Source: Strix aluco (Eukaryota; Chordata; Aves; Strigiformes; Strigidae). Taken from it: a stretch of DNA of 64,000 nt. The notes under the pieces are model-generated. The model saw only the letters and a list, made by a program, of their open reading frames with translations, did no database searches and was not told the origin of the DNA. This document shows, piece by piece, positions 1 through 14,680 of the stretch; the first letter of the stretch is position 1; the number at the start of each line of letters is the position of its first letter. The position numbers and the translations under genes were made by a program. The DNA is taken from assembly GCF_031877795.1 (NCBI RefSeq), contig NC_133935.1, positions 52,767,330-52,831,329 on the forward strand, given 5' to 3'.

Positions 1-3000
1 TGTATTATTTTAGTTTTTTTTTGATTACTGACTTATATTTGGTTCAGCAGAATCTTATTCTTACTGATGATCAGGAAGAAACAATAATTACCATCATTTT
101 CCTTTAATCACTGAGATATTATAGTAAAGAACAGCACACTCTTGTAAAGTTGGAAAGATGAAGTCCAAAAATAAACAAAAAAAAAAAAAAGAGGTAGGCA
201 AGCATAGCAACATGACTAGGAGAGAAGGAAAAATATTTACAAATTGGAAGAGATTGAAATAGTCACACAGATTTCAGTCATTTCTTTACTGACAAAGAGA
301 CTAGATATGGTGCCAAGCAGCTTTGGTTTTCTTTCTGTTCCTCACTAAGGCTGACCCAATCTCACACTTAGTAATTATGTGTCTTTCATCACAAAAAAAG
401 TACATCTTTGAAGTGAGACTCCATGAGCCAATTAGGCAGATTAGTTTCAAAACACACAGGATGTAGTAGTTCTCATTTGTTGACCCTTGGACAGTTGTGC
501 TAATGGCTTTGTCTCTAGATTATCAATGTATTAGCTCAATTACAGCTACTTCAGTTTTTTAAAATGTTAGGAACCTGAAGTGTTTGCAGCCCAGCTGAAA
601 TTTGTGGACCTGCTGTCCAGCTGTATATTCCGTTGCCCAGTTTAGAAAGCATAAAGAGGACAAAGATATAGTCAGTGGAGTGTCAGCTCAAAGTCCAGGT
701 CTAAATGTTCCTAGTTGTGATTGCTTTAATTGGCTTTATCAACAGAATTTTCCTCTGTAAACAGTGCATTGTTTATTTAAGATACAGACAGCAACACTGA
801 CAGAAAATGTACATATTTTTCTGTTACTACATAAGTGATGAATGAATCCTAGCTTGATTTATTTTTTAGAAAGATTTAAATTTCTATATTTTTACTTTCA
901 ATATTGTGTTATGTATAAAGATATGTACTTTAATAAATGTGAAAATACAGGAGCAAATGCAGTAGTCATTACTCTTTGGTAGTGCTATTTGTGTCTTTTT
1001 AATTTTAGAATTATTTGTAATAAGGTAAGGAATCTAGAGCTATCCCTTTCCCTGGTAAAGTTATGGGTAATAGTAAACTTGCAAACAAATACTAGAACTT
1101 CAATTTAATGTTTCAACAGGAATAAATCAGCATCTCATATCATAACTTCCTCTCAGCCTGCTGAATATTAATACTGAATCTAGTTAAGGCCAAGAAAAAA
1201 TGAAGAGTTGAAACATGATGATCTTCAAAAGATACAGAAGGTATTACATCATTTCCTCTCTTTGCCACTAATGTTGTAGGGAAAAATACAGCTAGACCAG
1301 AATTCTGTTATCACATTGGTGCTGGTGATTACTGTACTCCAAAATCCGTTAGACTATTCCTGATGAGAGTAAAAAATGTTGAGGAAGACTGGTCCGTGCA
1401 TAACACCATCAGGATCGGGGTTCTGTGAAAAATAAATTTGTGAACCTCAGCCTGATCTAGCTCTATCCCAGGTGAACGGTATTTATGATAATACTGATTT
1501 TACTTCTTGTTAAAAAAAAATAATTCTTACAGGATTTTTCACTTTGATAGGGCTTTTTATCTTTTTGTTGATGATAGATGAAAACAATTTTTTGTATTTT
1601 TTCAGTGAAACCTGAACATTGTGAAGAAAAATTAAATTTTACAGAGAGGAAAGGAGAGGGAGAGGTATTCCACAATCACAGCATGCAGGAAGAGACAGGC
1701 ATCTCTAAAAAGCAATTAATCTTACCTTACTTAGAGATCTGAGGACAGCAGAAATTCCCCTCTAGAATTAATGACAAGAAAGAGAAACGTGTCTTGATGT
1801 GTCAAATGGCTAAGGTATCAAATGTAAACAGTATACTAGTAGAGAGTTATTTTCAAATAATTTAGAACTAGTTCAATAGCACAATACATGCATAAATAAC
1901 AATTAAGTTTATTGTGAGTAGGAGTACAAAATCAGATCATATAGCTAACGCATTTCTAGTAAAAATGTAGGATTTAGTTATTGAGCTCATGGAGAGTGTT
2001 GAAGTGTTATTTAATCAATGTTATGGATACAGTTTTACTTGGGTCTATTTTTGCTTAACTCATGCTTTCACTTTTCTGTATATATTCAATCAATTTCATA
2101 GTTTAGACATGTGACACATCAAATCCTCTCATTTTTCCCCACATTATTTGTGACAAATTTGCAGCTCTTAGCACCAGGCTTGGAATGCTCTAGATGATGT
2201 ATGACTTACATGGTGAGTTCCTCAAATGGTCAAATATCAGGTGACATAGCTCCTTTATATACCAGTCAAATCTCATTTAATTCTGGGAGGGTAATCTTAT
2301 TTCTTAAACTATTTCATGCAGCCTGTCAACAATTTATTTTTCCCTCACAATGCTGAATACAAATATCTAGCAAAAATAAACCAAGAAATTTCATGGAAAA
2401 GTATATGCCACTGGGGTGCAAGGAAGCTATTGTTAGATGAGAGTCATGATGGCTGAAGTATTCCATAATACCATGGAAATAAAAGAAGCAGAACTGGAGG
2501 ATTACTGACTTTGCACAGGTATTTACTGCAATGCAATGGACAGTACACTGAAAGATCAGGTTAACAGAGACATGCTGAAGGGTCAGGAAGATGTAGACGG
2601 CCATAAAATTGAAAATTCTCAGATCATCGCATAAAGAGTTTCTTCAGCACATTAACCTCACCTTTGATGAGTTTTTAATATGATTTTTTTTGCAGTGGGT
2701 GCCATTTGTTGTACTTGAGTGTGCCTTTTCAAACTACTTTAAAAGATGTAGACGCCCAAATGGATTTCTTATAGGAAGACTTGCATCATTATTTAAAGCC
2801 TTAAACGTACATTTTTATTCTCCTCAGTTCAATTCTAAGCTGCAGTCTTGAAGTTGAGAAGGCCAGGGATGCCTTTCATTTCTTTTGTTGAAGTATGGAT
2901 TTCATGAAAAGAGCAGCAAGTATGATTTTTGACTTTATGCGACTTCGATTACCAGAACATTTCAGGGCCATTCCTTTAGTCTTCAAGAAGATTCTCTTGA

Positions 3001-5518
3001 TGACTCAGATTATAAGGATAGATATCATTTACTGATCAGTGCAAGCAGACTAAGTTTCTGACACTTTCATATATTGTCTTTTTTTAATAATCTTCCTAAC
3101 AGAAGAGCTTAAGGAGATGAAATATAAAATAGACAGTTACTCATGAATATAGAGAAACTGCCTGAATTAAATGAGGATTGTTCCCTGTGAGCAGGAAAGC
3201 TTTAAAAGTTGAAATAAGAATTTTTTTTTTAATAATTAATATTTTAAAATTGAAATTGATCAAATGGAAATTAATCTGAAAGTTACCTGGAGAGCTCCAC
3301 AGAAAGTGTACGCTCAGTACAGCAGTTTCTTATGGACCTTCAATGCATATATGCCAAGCAAAATGAAAGTGAATAGATATAAAAGCTGTATTCAATACTG
3401 GGGTTTTAAATTATTTGATTGGGATGATAAAATTTTTTTAATGCTGAGTAAAAACTTGTCTGACCTTTTCTGTAACCCTATTTTCATTAAATATAAAAGA
3501 TACCAAGAAAATAGCTCTGAGAAGTATCTGCTTTCTGAAGCAATTTTCTTTCTTTTGTCTTTAAGGATGTTTACAAATTATTGAACATTAAATAAAATGT
3601 GTATACAAATGTGATAAAACAACTTTTACAAATGTATGGATATTTTTGTGTTTATATTTACAATATAAATACATATATATGTATATAGATATAGATAAGT
3701 TCCTGGGGTTTAATTTAAAATTGTAATTCACTGCAGTCACAGTCAGTTCCCAGAACTTACCTGCCTACACAACTGGTAGATTTTAATGGTAGGATTTACC
3801 CAATGAAACATATGGCTGGTATTTTCAAAGCTGGTCCTGACATCTCCAGCTGAGAATCACCAACTCATTTAAAACAGGTTGCAATCAAGCAACAAAACTG
3901 TTGGACAAGTCTGAAATTTGCAGAGCTCTATGAAGACCCTAAATTTTCATAGGTATTCAGAAATTCAGTTGTAAATCTAATAGTAGATTTTGATGCACAT
4001 CAGAATAGGCATGTTTATTCTTGCTCTGTATTAAAAGATTAATTGTAGAAGGCCATAAACTAGCTTCTTAGAGGTTTATTTGCTTTAACTCTTCTATAAG
4101 TTAATGGAAATCACTTTGTAAATAAAAAGCACCATTCAGAATTACATCACAGCAGGGAGAAACTCTGCACTGCATCTGTGAGTCACTGTCATGTAATGCA
4201 ATCAAAGGCAGGAAGCTAACTGTGATTCTTGTCAGTGCACAAAATGTTTCAGAAACACTATTGTTAACTAAAGCAAAGAGACTGCTACACTTTGAACTTC
4301 GTAAATCAGACAAGCACTAAGAAACAGAGCTGACCATGACCTTTGTGGATTTCAGTCATTGTTTCCTTCCTCCCTTCTCCTTGTCTTTGTGCTGTTGAAA
4401 TGAAGGCTTTGGAGAACAGCTTAATTCCTGAGAAGACACTGTTTTTTTCACTGTAGTGTCCTCAGGCAACTGATTTATGATTGTCTTACAGCCACATGTA
4501 CAAGCATATATGGGTTGGAAAAGCTGGAGCAATCACAGCATGTGGCACTAGACGACCTCCCCATACTCTCCTCTCACCTTGTAGCCTTACTAATGAAGAG
4601 TCAGAAGCTTGTTTGAAGTGCTGATCATCAGTCCAGATGTTGCCCATGAGGACTTCTCATGCATACCCTGTTCAAAGTCGCCTACCTTTGTACAGGAAGT
4701 TGTTGTGGTTTAGAGAGCTATTTGTTTGGTGATGTGGATCAGTCAGGTTTAAGGATAGCAGATAGAACAGAGATGATGTGGATGATATCATAATCTACTC
4801 CATCTTGAAGCAAGTGTCTACTCTGATGTAAATGTTTCACTGAATGACTACAACATAATATGTCACAACCTGTCATGCAGTAGCAGAACCATACTGCAGT
4901 AAGATTATTCCTACTCAGCAGCAATCATGTATATTTTCAGTTAGAGAGCATTTTGAGAGACATAACAGTGCATTTGCAAAGCACCTGTGAAAGGAAACAG
5001 TGATGGAAGAGCTAACCAGGTAAGGACCAACTACTAGATTCCACTTACTATCTTTTAGGGTAGGCGCTACTCAGACATTACTGGGAAAGCAAAGACTTTC
5101 CCATTTGTTGCACCCTGTCTTGAGACTGGGAACTGGGAGAGCATGCCTTATCTTGTGAAATGGAGGAAAAGATGTAGTGGGAAAGAACACGTTATACCAG
5201 CATAGCAGCATATGAACTTCTCTTCAATCACTGGTGACAAAAAGGAGCTGTCTGTGTTTCAGCACAGCAGCTAGGAATACTCAAAGGAGTAGGAGGCCAT
5301 ATGGACCTTCCCTTTGCTTCACATCCTCTGCAGGTCCACAAAGCTATATAATGTTAACCAATTAATACAATGTAGGGGTAACCGACTGGATTTACAGATA
5401 CTTGTTTTCGTAGTAGAAAAAGGAGATACGGTGACTGTGAGCAAGATGACTTTTCAGACAGACTAGACACTGTTTCTGAAACTCTAGTGCTTGATTTATA
5501 TTTTTAACTTCACAGACC

Positions 5519-5562
5519 ATTATATGTTGACATATAATAACATATGTTAACATTATATGTTA
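5519..5562. repeat. Nested inverted repeats of an ATTATATGT unit
   Basis: ATTATATG (5519-5526) pairs with CATATAAT (5531-5538) across a 4-nt loop. ACATATAAT (5530-5538) also pairs with ATTATATGT (5552-5560), and the self-palindrome AACATATGTT (5539-5548) lies between them. Confidence 0.8.
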
Positions 5563-8124
5563 GCATCTAATCCATTAGCACTGTTACAAACGTCCATATC
5601 TATTTCTTTCTGTGCTAATAAAGCCCACTTAGAAATAAGTGACTGCGTAGAGTTGCCTTTAACTTAATATGTGGCTTTGAGTTTTGCTGAACTCTGAAGT
5701 TATTTCTAGGCCAGAGGTGTTAAAAAGCGAGTAGCTGTGTGGTACTCTTTCTTCAGGGATACTAGCAACCTCATGCTGAGAACTTATTGCCTGCAATTCT
5801 GTAACAGGGGAAGTGGTTCTTTAGCTGCTACAGAGGTGACAAGGAAAACAGTATGTGTTCTGAGAATACAAAAATATTAGTAATCACTGATACTACACCT
5901 TGGATTCATAGGTTTCGCCTTTCTTTGCAAAGGTCTCAAGACATAATTTCTTGTATGCTTAGAAATGTAGGAAAACAGAGAAAAATCAAATCCAGAAACT
6001 TGCTTGGAAATTTCCTAATATAATCCGTAAGACAGATTTGAAACAAATTCCAGTTATCATGCATTTTAATTTCTTTTTATTTATACTGGAACCCTATTTT
6101 AAAGGGACAACTAAATATATTCTAAATAACACAAGGTTTCCTATAAAGCCTCTATCAAAAGAGAAAAAATTTCAAGAGTGGAATGTGTTATTCCTGAGTC
6201 TTCTTATATCTGAAGGATTTTTGTGTTCATTCCACCCACCCAAAGATACTTCCAGCATGTGATTGCTTAGAATTTTCATAGTCACATGTGTTGGTCAAAG
6301 AAATTATTCCAGAATGTATTTTCTATAAAGTGAGTGAAAATTTCTTGGCAGAGAAACCCTCCTAAGGACAGGCATCCTGAAGTGGAAAAATCTATACACA
6401 AAGCTTTTTGATTGGTTCCGTGTGAGTTTCTTAAGGTTTTTGGCAAAATCCATCAGAAAGAGAAGTTCCAAAATTAAAAATTTTACATTTTCCCTGTGGA
6501 TTATATTCATGCACACTGAAGCTTACAAATACCAGAGAAAGAATGACACAAACTGTTTAGCCTAAAAGTCTGGAGTCATCCCTCGACATGGTTTGGGGCA
6601 GAGTGAGGGAGAATCTGGACTATGTTCAAAACAGATACTTCTTAGCATAACTCAGTGAGATGAGCCCCTGAACTGAGCACCTTGCGGCACTGAAGCAAGA
6701 CATTGCTTAGTTGATGTGTACTGTGGATGTTTAACGGTAATCTGGAGAATGCAAAAAGTGTGAGGCAAGCAATTTTCACCCCAGGCTCTACAGTCAGCTG
6801 TCTGGTCTGCACTTGGAGAAAGGTGAGAGAAAGGTTATCATTGAGGCCTCTCAGTGACTGCTGTTTTCATAAACAGAAAACACATTGCTGAGTCTGATGA
6901 CATAGATGTGGGAATAAGTTACTAACTGATACACAAAATGGAGTTGTAAATGGTTCCAGGGTGTTTTTTATGATTGTTGCTGATGCCCTACACCAACTGC
7001 AGAACTTAAAGCAGTCCTCTGGCTGCAAACTCCTGTTAATCTCAAATTCTTGAGGGCAATTCAGTATGTCACACTTTTGAGCCCCTGGGACTACATACTT
7101 CTGTTAACAGCCCACTTGCCACCTCTACCAGCTGCGCTGAATCTCCAGGTTGCTGCTGCTGCTGTTAAGGCAGAGTTTAAGAAAGGGTTTTTAATACCTT
7201 TTCACTTGATTGCTTTTAAGACAAAATCTTGCTTTAATAAACCTGAGTGGAACCCAGAATTAAGACTATTTAGTGACATTGTTACTTGTGGGAAAAGTAT
7301 TGCTAGAAAGATTAACTCTCCTGAAAAATAATTGCTACTCTGGGGCACTGTTTCCCATTTTCAGTTACTTTTTGTATCCAGACTGAACTTCTGTGGCTCT
7401 GGGTTTGAGGATGGGAAGACAAATACCTAGTTCTGTGAGGCAGTAATTTTCAATCAACTCAGACTGTACCTCTGATAAAACAAATCCAGTGTTCATGTAA
7501 ACATCAAAGAGCTGACTGTGGATTTTATTAATACCCAATAACCAAACCTTTTATTTGCATTGGGCATCAGCTGAGTAAAAAGGAAAGTGGACATTATCAA
7601 TGCCAATCTATTTTATTTCAGTCTTTCAAAAACTATGTATGGCGTATCTTTTGAAACCAACACATTTCCTATGATATTCCCCAAACACAATTCCATAGGA
7701 TTTTCCTGGTGTGCAGGTATTACCAATTTCTTTTATTGGTGCTCCTTTACTTTCCATTTGCTGTTGGAAGACATACAGTCCAGGTGGCTAGACTGGCAAA
7801 AGATTGCCAGTCTCTGCAGTACTAAAAATTATCAGCAGGACAGCAACTCACTCCTGAATCCCCAGCAGCTTTACAAGAGGGAATCATGGGTTCATTCATG
7901 TCAGGCAGAAGAAAGAACTGAATGTGTCTCTCTGTATGTCTGATTAATAATGTCATCATTGCCAAATCCTGTTTTTACATAAGTGGTCTCCAAATCTCCC
8001 TTCATTTCCATTCAGAAGGTCCAAAATGGAATCAAAAATCTTTGTTTTCTAATTAAGGCAAATAAACAGTTTTTCTACAAGGGGAAAAAAAACCCTTTCA
8101 GCTCAAACTCAACCATTTTTCCCC

Positions 8125-8157
8125 AATTATTCAGTTCAGTGATTGAACTGAATAATT
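8125..8157. repeat. Perfect 14-bp inverted repeat with 5-nt loop
   Basis: AATTATTCAGTTCA (8125-8138) and its exact reverse complement (8144-8157) flank the loop GTGAT. Complementarity stops sharply outside the arms. Too short for a miRNA precursor stem. Confidence 0.95.
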
Positions 8158-11100
8158 ATAGTACCTAACTGCTACTCATCTATCATTCAGGCCAAACTGG
8201 AATTGCAGTTATTAATCAAAGTATATTATGATGGTTGGCAAAATGAATCACTGTTCCTCCAAAATAAACTCTGTCACTGAAAACTGGTACACGTGTGATA
8301 TTTCAGAAAACTTTGCCACTTCTTTTGGTACCTACCTACAGTTTTAGGGTTCTATGGGACTGTTTCTGAAAATATTTTTTTGTGGAAAATACAAGCACAT
8401 ACAAGTTATGGATATCTGAATCAGATTATGCAAGACAAATCTTTCCTTTTAGTATTCAGTTTAAACTTATTTTAACAGAAACTTTTGAGAGTTTTAAGAT
8501 GATTCAATAACACATATTTCACACGGCTTTTGTGCTTAGAATTAGAATACCATAGAAAGAGTTTTATTAAATGGGTTTTGTAGGTCTCCATGAACTTTGA
8601 TAAGGACAGTATATCCAAAATAGGTAGTGCTGACAAACTTCTGCCTGTCTTAAATGAAGAAACAAGGGTAGTGGCATTAGCAAATTTCCCATTCTAATTT
8701 CGTAGACATTAAAGGGTTCAAATAGATTGTGCACATTTCCAGCTTATGAAATATGATATGAAGCAGAAGTAGGAAGGGGAACAGCCACAAGACTTGACTG
8801 GGACTGTATGTAGTTGGTATAGAAGGCACCAAAACTCTTCTGCTGTCACAATAGATCTGTAACAGTTTTATAGAAAAAAGATATATTGCTTAATTAACTA
8901 CAGTTACACAATTTCCAGGGAGAAAAATATAATTAAATTCAGAAAAAAATAGACATAGCAAAATAAAGAAAATTCACAGCTTTTGTAACAAAAGAAACCC
9001 TTGCATAGATACTACTGCTTCAAAGTACTCAAATTAAAATTGACAATTTCCAGACTTTAGCATCTAATTCTATCTTTAGTTGAAAAGATATGTGCAAGAT
9101 TTTAGGATGATATCTACAACTGCTGAACAGTGTCTCCTCCAGTCATGTGTTTCGATTCAGGTCTTTCTTTATGGAGACTTGGCCATTTCCAAGAAATTTC
9201 TCAGATTTTTTTTTTCACATGAGATCTGAGAATTTTTACTTTTCCAAATGGTTAGAACAAAACTTTTTTTTTTCCCCAATTTTTGTTTTACTTATTGTTG
9301 TTGTTCTGCTGTAATTATTTTAAAAGAAGATCCATGTCTAGCAGCTAAAATATATTACTTAATGGATATTTTTTCAGCATAGTCAGTATGAGTGAAAAAG
9401 TTAGGAGGAGAAGTGCACATGAAAGAGGGGAAGTAACTTAATTACCTTCCAGGCCCATTTACTCTAAATTTTGACAAAATTCTAAAAAGAAAATAATTTA
9501 AGATGAATAGTAGCTTTTACAACTTACTTTTCTTTCAGATAATTTGAAATATTGATTTAAGGTAATCTGCAATTCTAAAATTTTAAACTGAATTGAAGAA
9601 AGTACAGTTCCAGATATTTTAAGATCCATCTGTGCTAATGGACGAAAAGTGGGTTAAGTATCCTTAAAATATCATTCTGTCCCAGTGTTTCTGGATTTAA
9701 TATCTTGTGAGAAAAACAGTGGAACTGTGGATTAGATCAAGAGTTCCTTTGTACAGAAGAGACTACCATACTGAGATCTCATGCTAGTCAAAGAAACAGA
9801 ATCATGTCTTTACATATCAATTTTGAGGTCTAAACATTATTACATTATACAGTAGGATCCTGTAGGAAGTTTCTATGAGAAAAACAATTGTTTGGAGGGG
9901 TGGATATATTCTAACCAAGTATTTGTTACCTCATGGAATATACTTACCATTTGGTGTCACCAGGCACTGGAAATTAGAAGTCACTTAATGAAAGTTGAAC
10001 TACTTATTCAACCAGTGAATGTCAATCACCAATTATGTGTCTTTTGTTAATGCATTATATCTACCATTTATTTTTATTTGGCTTATGATTCTGGTTTTAC
10101 ATTTAAACAATAAAATATCTCTGATTTCTAGGGGATTGTCTTACCTCAATTTAAGAAGATGAATTGAAGCATTATGTGCCAGGGCTTAAGAGGAGGCATG
10201 AGGAAAAATAAATGTACACAAACATACTAGTAGAGATATAATTATACGTATTATAGTATGTGCATATTATGGATTAGAAACTTTATTGAATGGCAATGCT
10301 TTTAAGTCTTGATCAGAGGAATAAAACTGTGGAGGTTATTACTGCTGAGCTGGAGTGGTAAATGTAACCTATTAACTCAATTTCGGATAACCAATAGAGT
10401 TAAAAGGGCCCATTACTAGAAGAAAATACCATTTGTAGGAAAGCATAGTAACAGCTGACCTTAGAGACAAACTACAGATTGAGGTCTCCATCTATCTTGC
10501 CACTGAACCATGAAAATAAAAAACCTCAGGAATAGGTATGATTTTTCTGAATTCAGTGTCTATTACTCAGCAATGTGTTTTAGTCATGCAACCAGATTGA
10601 GTGAGGCAATGTAGCTTTAGGCATGCAAGTGATATCAATGATGTCTTTGAGCAGGGTAAAATATCACACCTTGTTCCCTGTGCCAAAGGGACAATTTTAC
10701 CACTACGTATTTATAATTTTTTATTTTTTTGCTTGGCCAATGCCTGAAAATGGATTATTTATGAATATTACAAATTCTCAAATATGTAAATATTAGAAGG
10801 GGTTAGAATCTAAACAAAATCTAAATATACTCTGGTAGCTGAATCAACATTTCCATATCAAGGAGATTATAGATAACATTTTTTGAAAATAGATTTTACA
10901 GTTATTAGAAATATAAAAATAAAGACCATTTGCTTTCACAGAAAATGTTATTTCTTTCTTATTCAATAGTTCATGTTTTACACCTTTGTTTCCTAGCAGC
11001 TTATTGTGCTTCTATGTAAAAGTTGTGTAGATAGCATGCAAAGGATGTTAGTATCTCTGATATTAATAATATCCCTAATATCTCTTTAATATCTCTAATT

Positions 11101-12875
11101 TTAAATATCCAATTACATTCAATAAATAAACACCAGTTTAACTGGGGTGTGGCGTATTGAAAAAGCAATCATAACCTTAAGTCAACTGACAAATATATAA
11201 GATCTGGGAACTCTTAGAAGAAGACAAAATAGAGTTATCTACATCCACTGTTTCAAGCCATATGGATAAATTCCTCTTCTCTGTGAAAATGAGTATTAGT
11301 GGTAAAAAAATGATATTGCATGTACATGGAATGTAGAAAAACATTTCAAACAGAGTAATGGGGAAAAATCCTGGGTGTCCAGATGGCATTTGAGTATGAC
11401 GTATGGCATATGGCATATGAGATTACATCATAATTATGGTGGAATTAGGAACAGCAAGGGGCTGGTAGCATGTTCTCCTGCTGCTAGTATCTTTCCTACA
11501 CAAGGAATCTTCCAGTTCTGTTTCTGTATGCAAGAAGAAGTGATTTTGAGATCTTAGCCACATTTAAATAGTGAATCAATTAATACATATATGAATAAAT
11601 ACATAGATTAAAAGTGTACATAATTTACTATTAAAGAGACTAACAAAACAGCATTTACATCCTTTCAGAAACTTTACTTGGAAATTTTATTTTCTTTTTT
11701 CTTTTTTTTTTTTTTCCAATTGTTTATCATACACATTTTTCATTGTAATTTTCCATAAATATATATGGACAAACTTGACGTATTAGACACTAGTACAAGC
11801 CTGGAATAGAAGTTAATGAGCAAAAATGCACTTAAATACAATGTAATGCTGTGCGTAAGCATTTTACAAGGTTAATATACATTATGAACAATTAATTTTG
11901 TCAGGTCAAAAAAAGAATTTGGCATCTAGAATGTTATCATTTACCCAGATCTCTTTGGAACATAAATAGCACCTCTAGCTAATGAATGATTGTCAAAAAA
12001 AAAAAAAAATCTAGCCAATATATTCAAGTAAAAACTGTACAGTATTGCAAAATACAAAAAGGAAGCAAAAATTTGTTAGTCAAGAACAATGGCTACTGCA
12101 TGTTTAATTATTGCATAGCAATACCAAGTTCTGTTGGTAGACTGCAGGTACAGTGAACTTTCCAAGTAGGCTATAAGTGGAAAATGCACCTATGTCACAC
12201 TTCAGGAAGGGTATTTATGTAAGTGTTTTATGTACCACTCTGAAAAAATCTCTCAATAACTTTAAGTTAGAACTTTTAAAGAGTCAGAGACGAATGTACA
12301 CTTCTCACGGACTTGACTACTTACAGACAAAATAAAAAACCCGAAACCTGGAAAAGGTATGAAAAATTGTCAGTGTTTTTAGAGCCTAGTGTTCTGTAGA
12401 GTTTCCCATAATAATTTAATGGGAATTTTGTTTGCAGGGCCTTGAGTATTCTCATTTTCCATACTTTTTACAAGAATATCATGTCCATCAATACTTAGTA
12501 TGATATGTCATACATCCTCAATAGATGAAAACTCAGTCTATGTGTTGCAGTCTGTTCAGAGATCTAGTTAATATTTCCACAACAAAAAACACCCATTCAA
12601 CCCCTCCACCAACAACGTAGGTTTTAAAGTCTAACAACAATGAAAATTCTCAGTGATCCTAGGATACTTTGAACTGAGTCATGGTTAAAATACTAGTGTT
12701 ATGTAATATTGCAGTTTTCTGGATGGATTTCTACTATAAATAAAACCAGCAGAAACTGAAAAATAATAAAATATACTCTTACAGAAAACCACTAAATTTA
12801 TCTGTCATTTGCTGAAGTATTTTATTTACTTACAAATATGTTTTGTTTATCAGACACAGTATGCAATTTACTCTA

Positions 12876-13006
12876 AAACCCTATATATATTTTATATATA
12901 CATAAATATATATAATATATAAATTAGAGTTTTATATATAGGGGAATACATATATACACACATACACATATATATTGCCTTATATATATGTCTATATATA
13001 CATTCC
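12876..13006 (+). repeat. AT-dinucleotide-rich microsatellite
   Basis: Interrupted (TA)n with TACACA segments. CCCTATATATA near its left end and TATATATAGGG at 12933-12943 are inverted copies, so it could fold into a cruciform. Confidence 0.85.
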
Positions 13007-13743
13007 CAAAAGACATAAACTATTTTCTCTGGAAATAAGAAAAATGAAGATAATAAACTGCTGAAGGAAGGCTTGAAAGGAAATAGATGATTTCCTTTGG
13101 GGTTAAACAGATTTGTTTGGATATTTATTACAATAGATCCTCTATAATTTATAATCTACACTCAGAGTTTATGGTGTTTTGGTTTTGTTTTTGTCTTATT
13201 TACATAGACTATTAAAATAATACATATTGTGCGTTAATTTAGGGACTGATTCATTAGGAATAATATGCCACTTGCAACAAATCCTGCATTTGCTGTGTTA
13301 TATCTGATACTCCTGAGATTTGATATGGAGAAAATAAGGCTGAAGCCTCCACTGAAGCCATATCACCTCCGATGTCTGATAAAGCTCTTTGCCTTTGATA
13401 GGGGTTTTTATGTTGGCTTCAGTGGATTTTATACTGGGTCCCAGAAGGCAAGAATGGTTTGCAGTCTAAAAAGAATATCTTTGAAGAAACAATCATCTCT
13501 GGTTTTGTAAAGAACATATCAAGAACAATCATTATTCCTTGGCCCCAATCCAACCTTTTGTGACCATCTCCCTCAACTGCCCCACAAAAGGCAAAGCAAG
13601 CTAAAATTCTGTATCATTTATAAACCAAAGAAACATTTTTTTTCAGGGATGCAAAACACAAAATATTATTTAAAACTGTTTGGATGTATTAACTATGAAA
13701 TGCTTTCATTTAATTCCACTAACTCAGAAATGTAAAGAAAATG

Positions 13744-13765
13744 AAAAAAAAAAAAAAAAAAAAAA
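13744..13765 (+). repeat. A22 homopolymer followed by a short tandem duplication
   Basis: Twenty-two A residues, followed directly by two copies of GAGGGCCA-type sequence (AGAGGGCCAA then AGAGGGCCAG). No recognisable retroposon body precedes the A tract. Confidence 0.9.
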
Positions 13766-14121
13766 GAGGGCCAAAGAGGGCCAGCATCTCACACATCTCA
13801 CAGAAAGGGCAGTAAGTAGACTTTGGTTATTTAAATGATACATTGAGTTTTTATACCTGTTCAGTGACATAAAAGCTACAGAGGTATGGGTTAAGTCTTT
13901 AGACTTAGTAAAGCTATGCGAATTGATATAAAATTTGGTCATAAATATGCACTGCCTTAAAAATAGAACTGTAAGTTGTTTCAAATATTTGGGAGACTAA
14001 TAGTCTGTACAGCTTTTATCATTATGCTTTTGGTTAACTGTATTCTTCCAGGGCCGTGGAAGTTTCCAAACTTCAATTGAGAGGTAGATGACAAGAAAAA
14101 TTTGAACTGCAAAATAACAAC

Positions 14122-14163
14122 ATGCAAATTATGTTGAAATTACATAGCAATGCTTATGCAAAT
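14122..14163 (+). promoter_or_regulatory. Two perfect octamer motifs ATGCAAAT, 34 bp apart
   Basis: ATGCAAAT at 14122-14129 and again at 14156-14163 in the same orientation. This is the POU-domain (OCT) octamer. Occupancy unknown; AT-rich DNA raises the chance rate. Confidence 0.3.
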
Positions 14164-14658
14164 TGTGATCAGAAAGGTGATAATACATGCAAACACTTAC
14201 TATATATATATATGTGCACAAATATCAGAAAAGCACCCACCCCCAAAAAAATCCAGAGCCTTGTTAAAATTGATGTCACCTCTGAAAATAATTTTAAAAT
14301 TCCCTTTATATTCCTCTCTGTGAGTAGAAAAATAGTCATCTATAGAGAAACTAACAAATGTTGCCTTGATTCAATTTTGATATAGGCAAAATTGTCAGTA
14401 TCAGTTACAGCACGTTCATCTATAAAAGTGGTAACTGGCTTTCTTTAGTGAAATCCTGATGGCTGCCCTAAATCTGGCTGTATATGGTACCTGTAGCTTA
14501 TTATATATCTGAATAATACCTCCCCACTAATACTCACAACCATCCAGACCTGAAAGTAGCAAGTTAAAAAATGTTGCTTAGGCATTTGAGGAAGGAGAAT
14601 GACAACAAAGCATTTAAAAAAGTCACTACCTTCCAGGTCCAAATTCTTTGTGGAGAAT

Positions 14659-14680
14659 GGGGTGGGGGGTGCGGGTAGGG
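14659..14680 (+). other. Canonical G-quadruplex motif
   Basis: Four G runs (4, 6, 3 and 3 residues) separated by loops T, TGC and TA, in an otherwise AT-rich flank. Confidence 0.8.
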
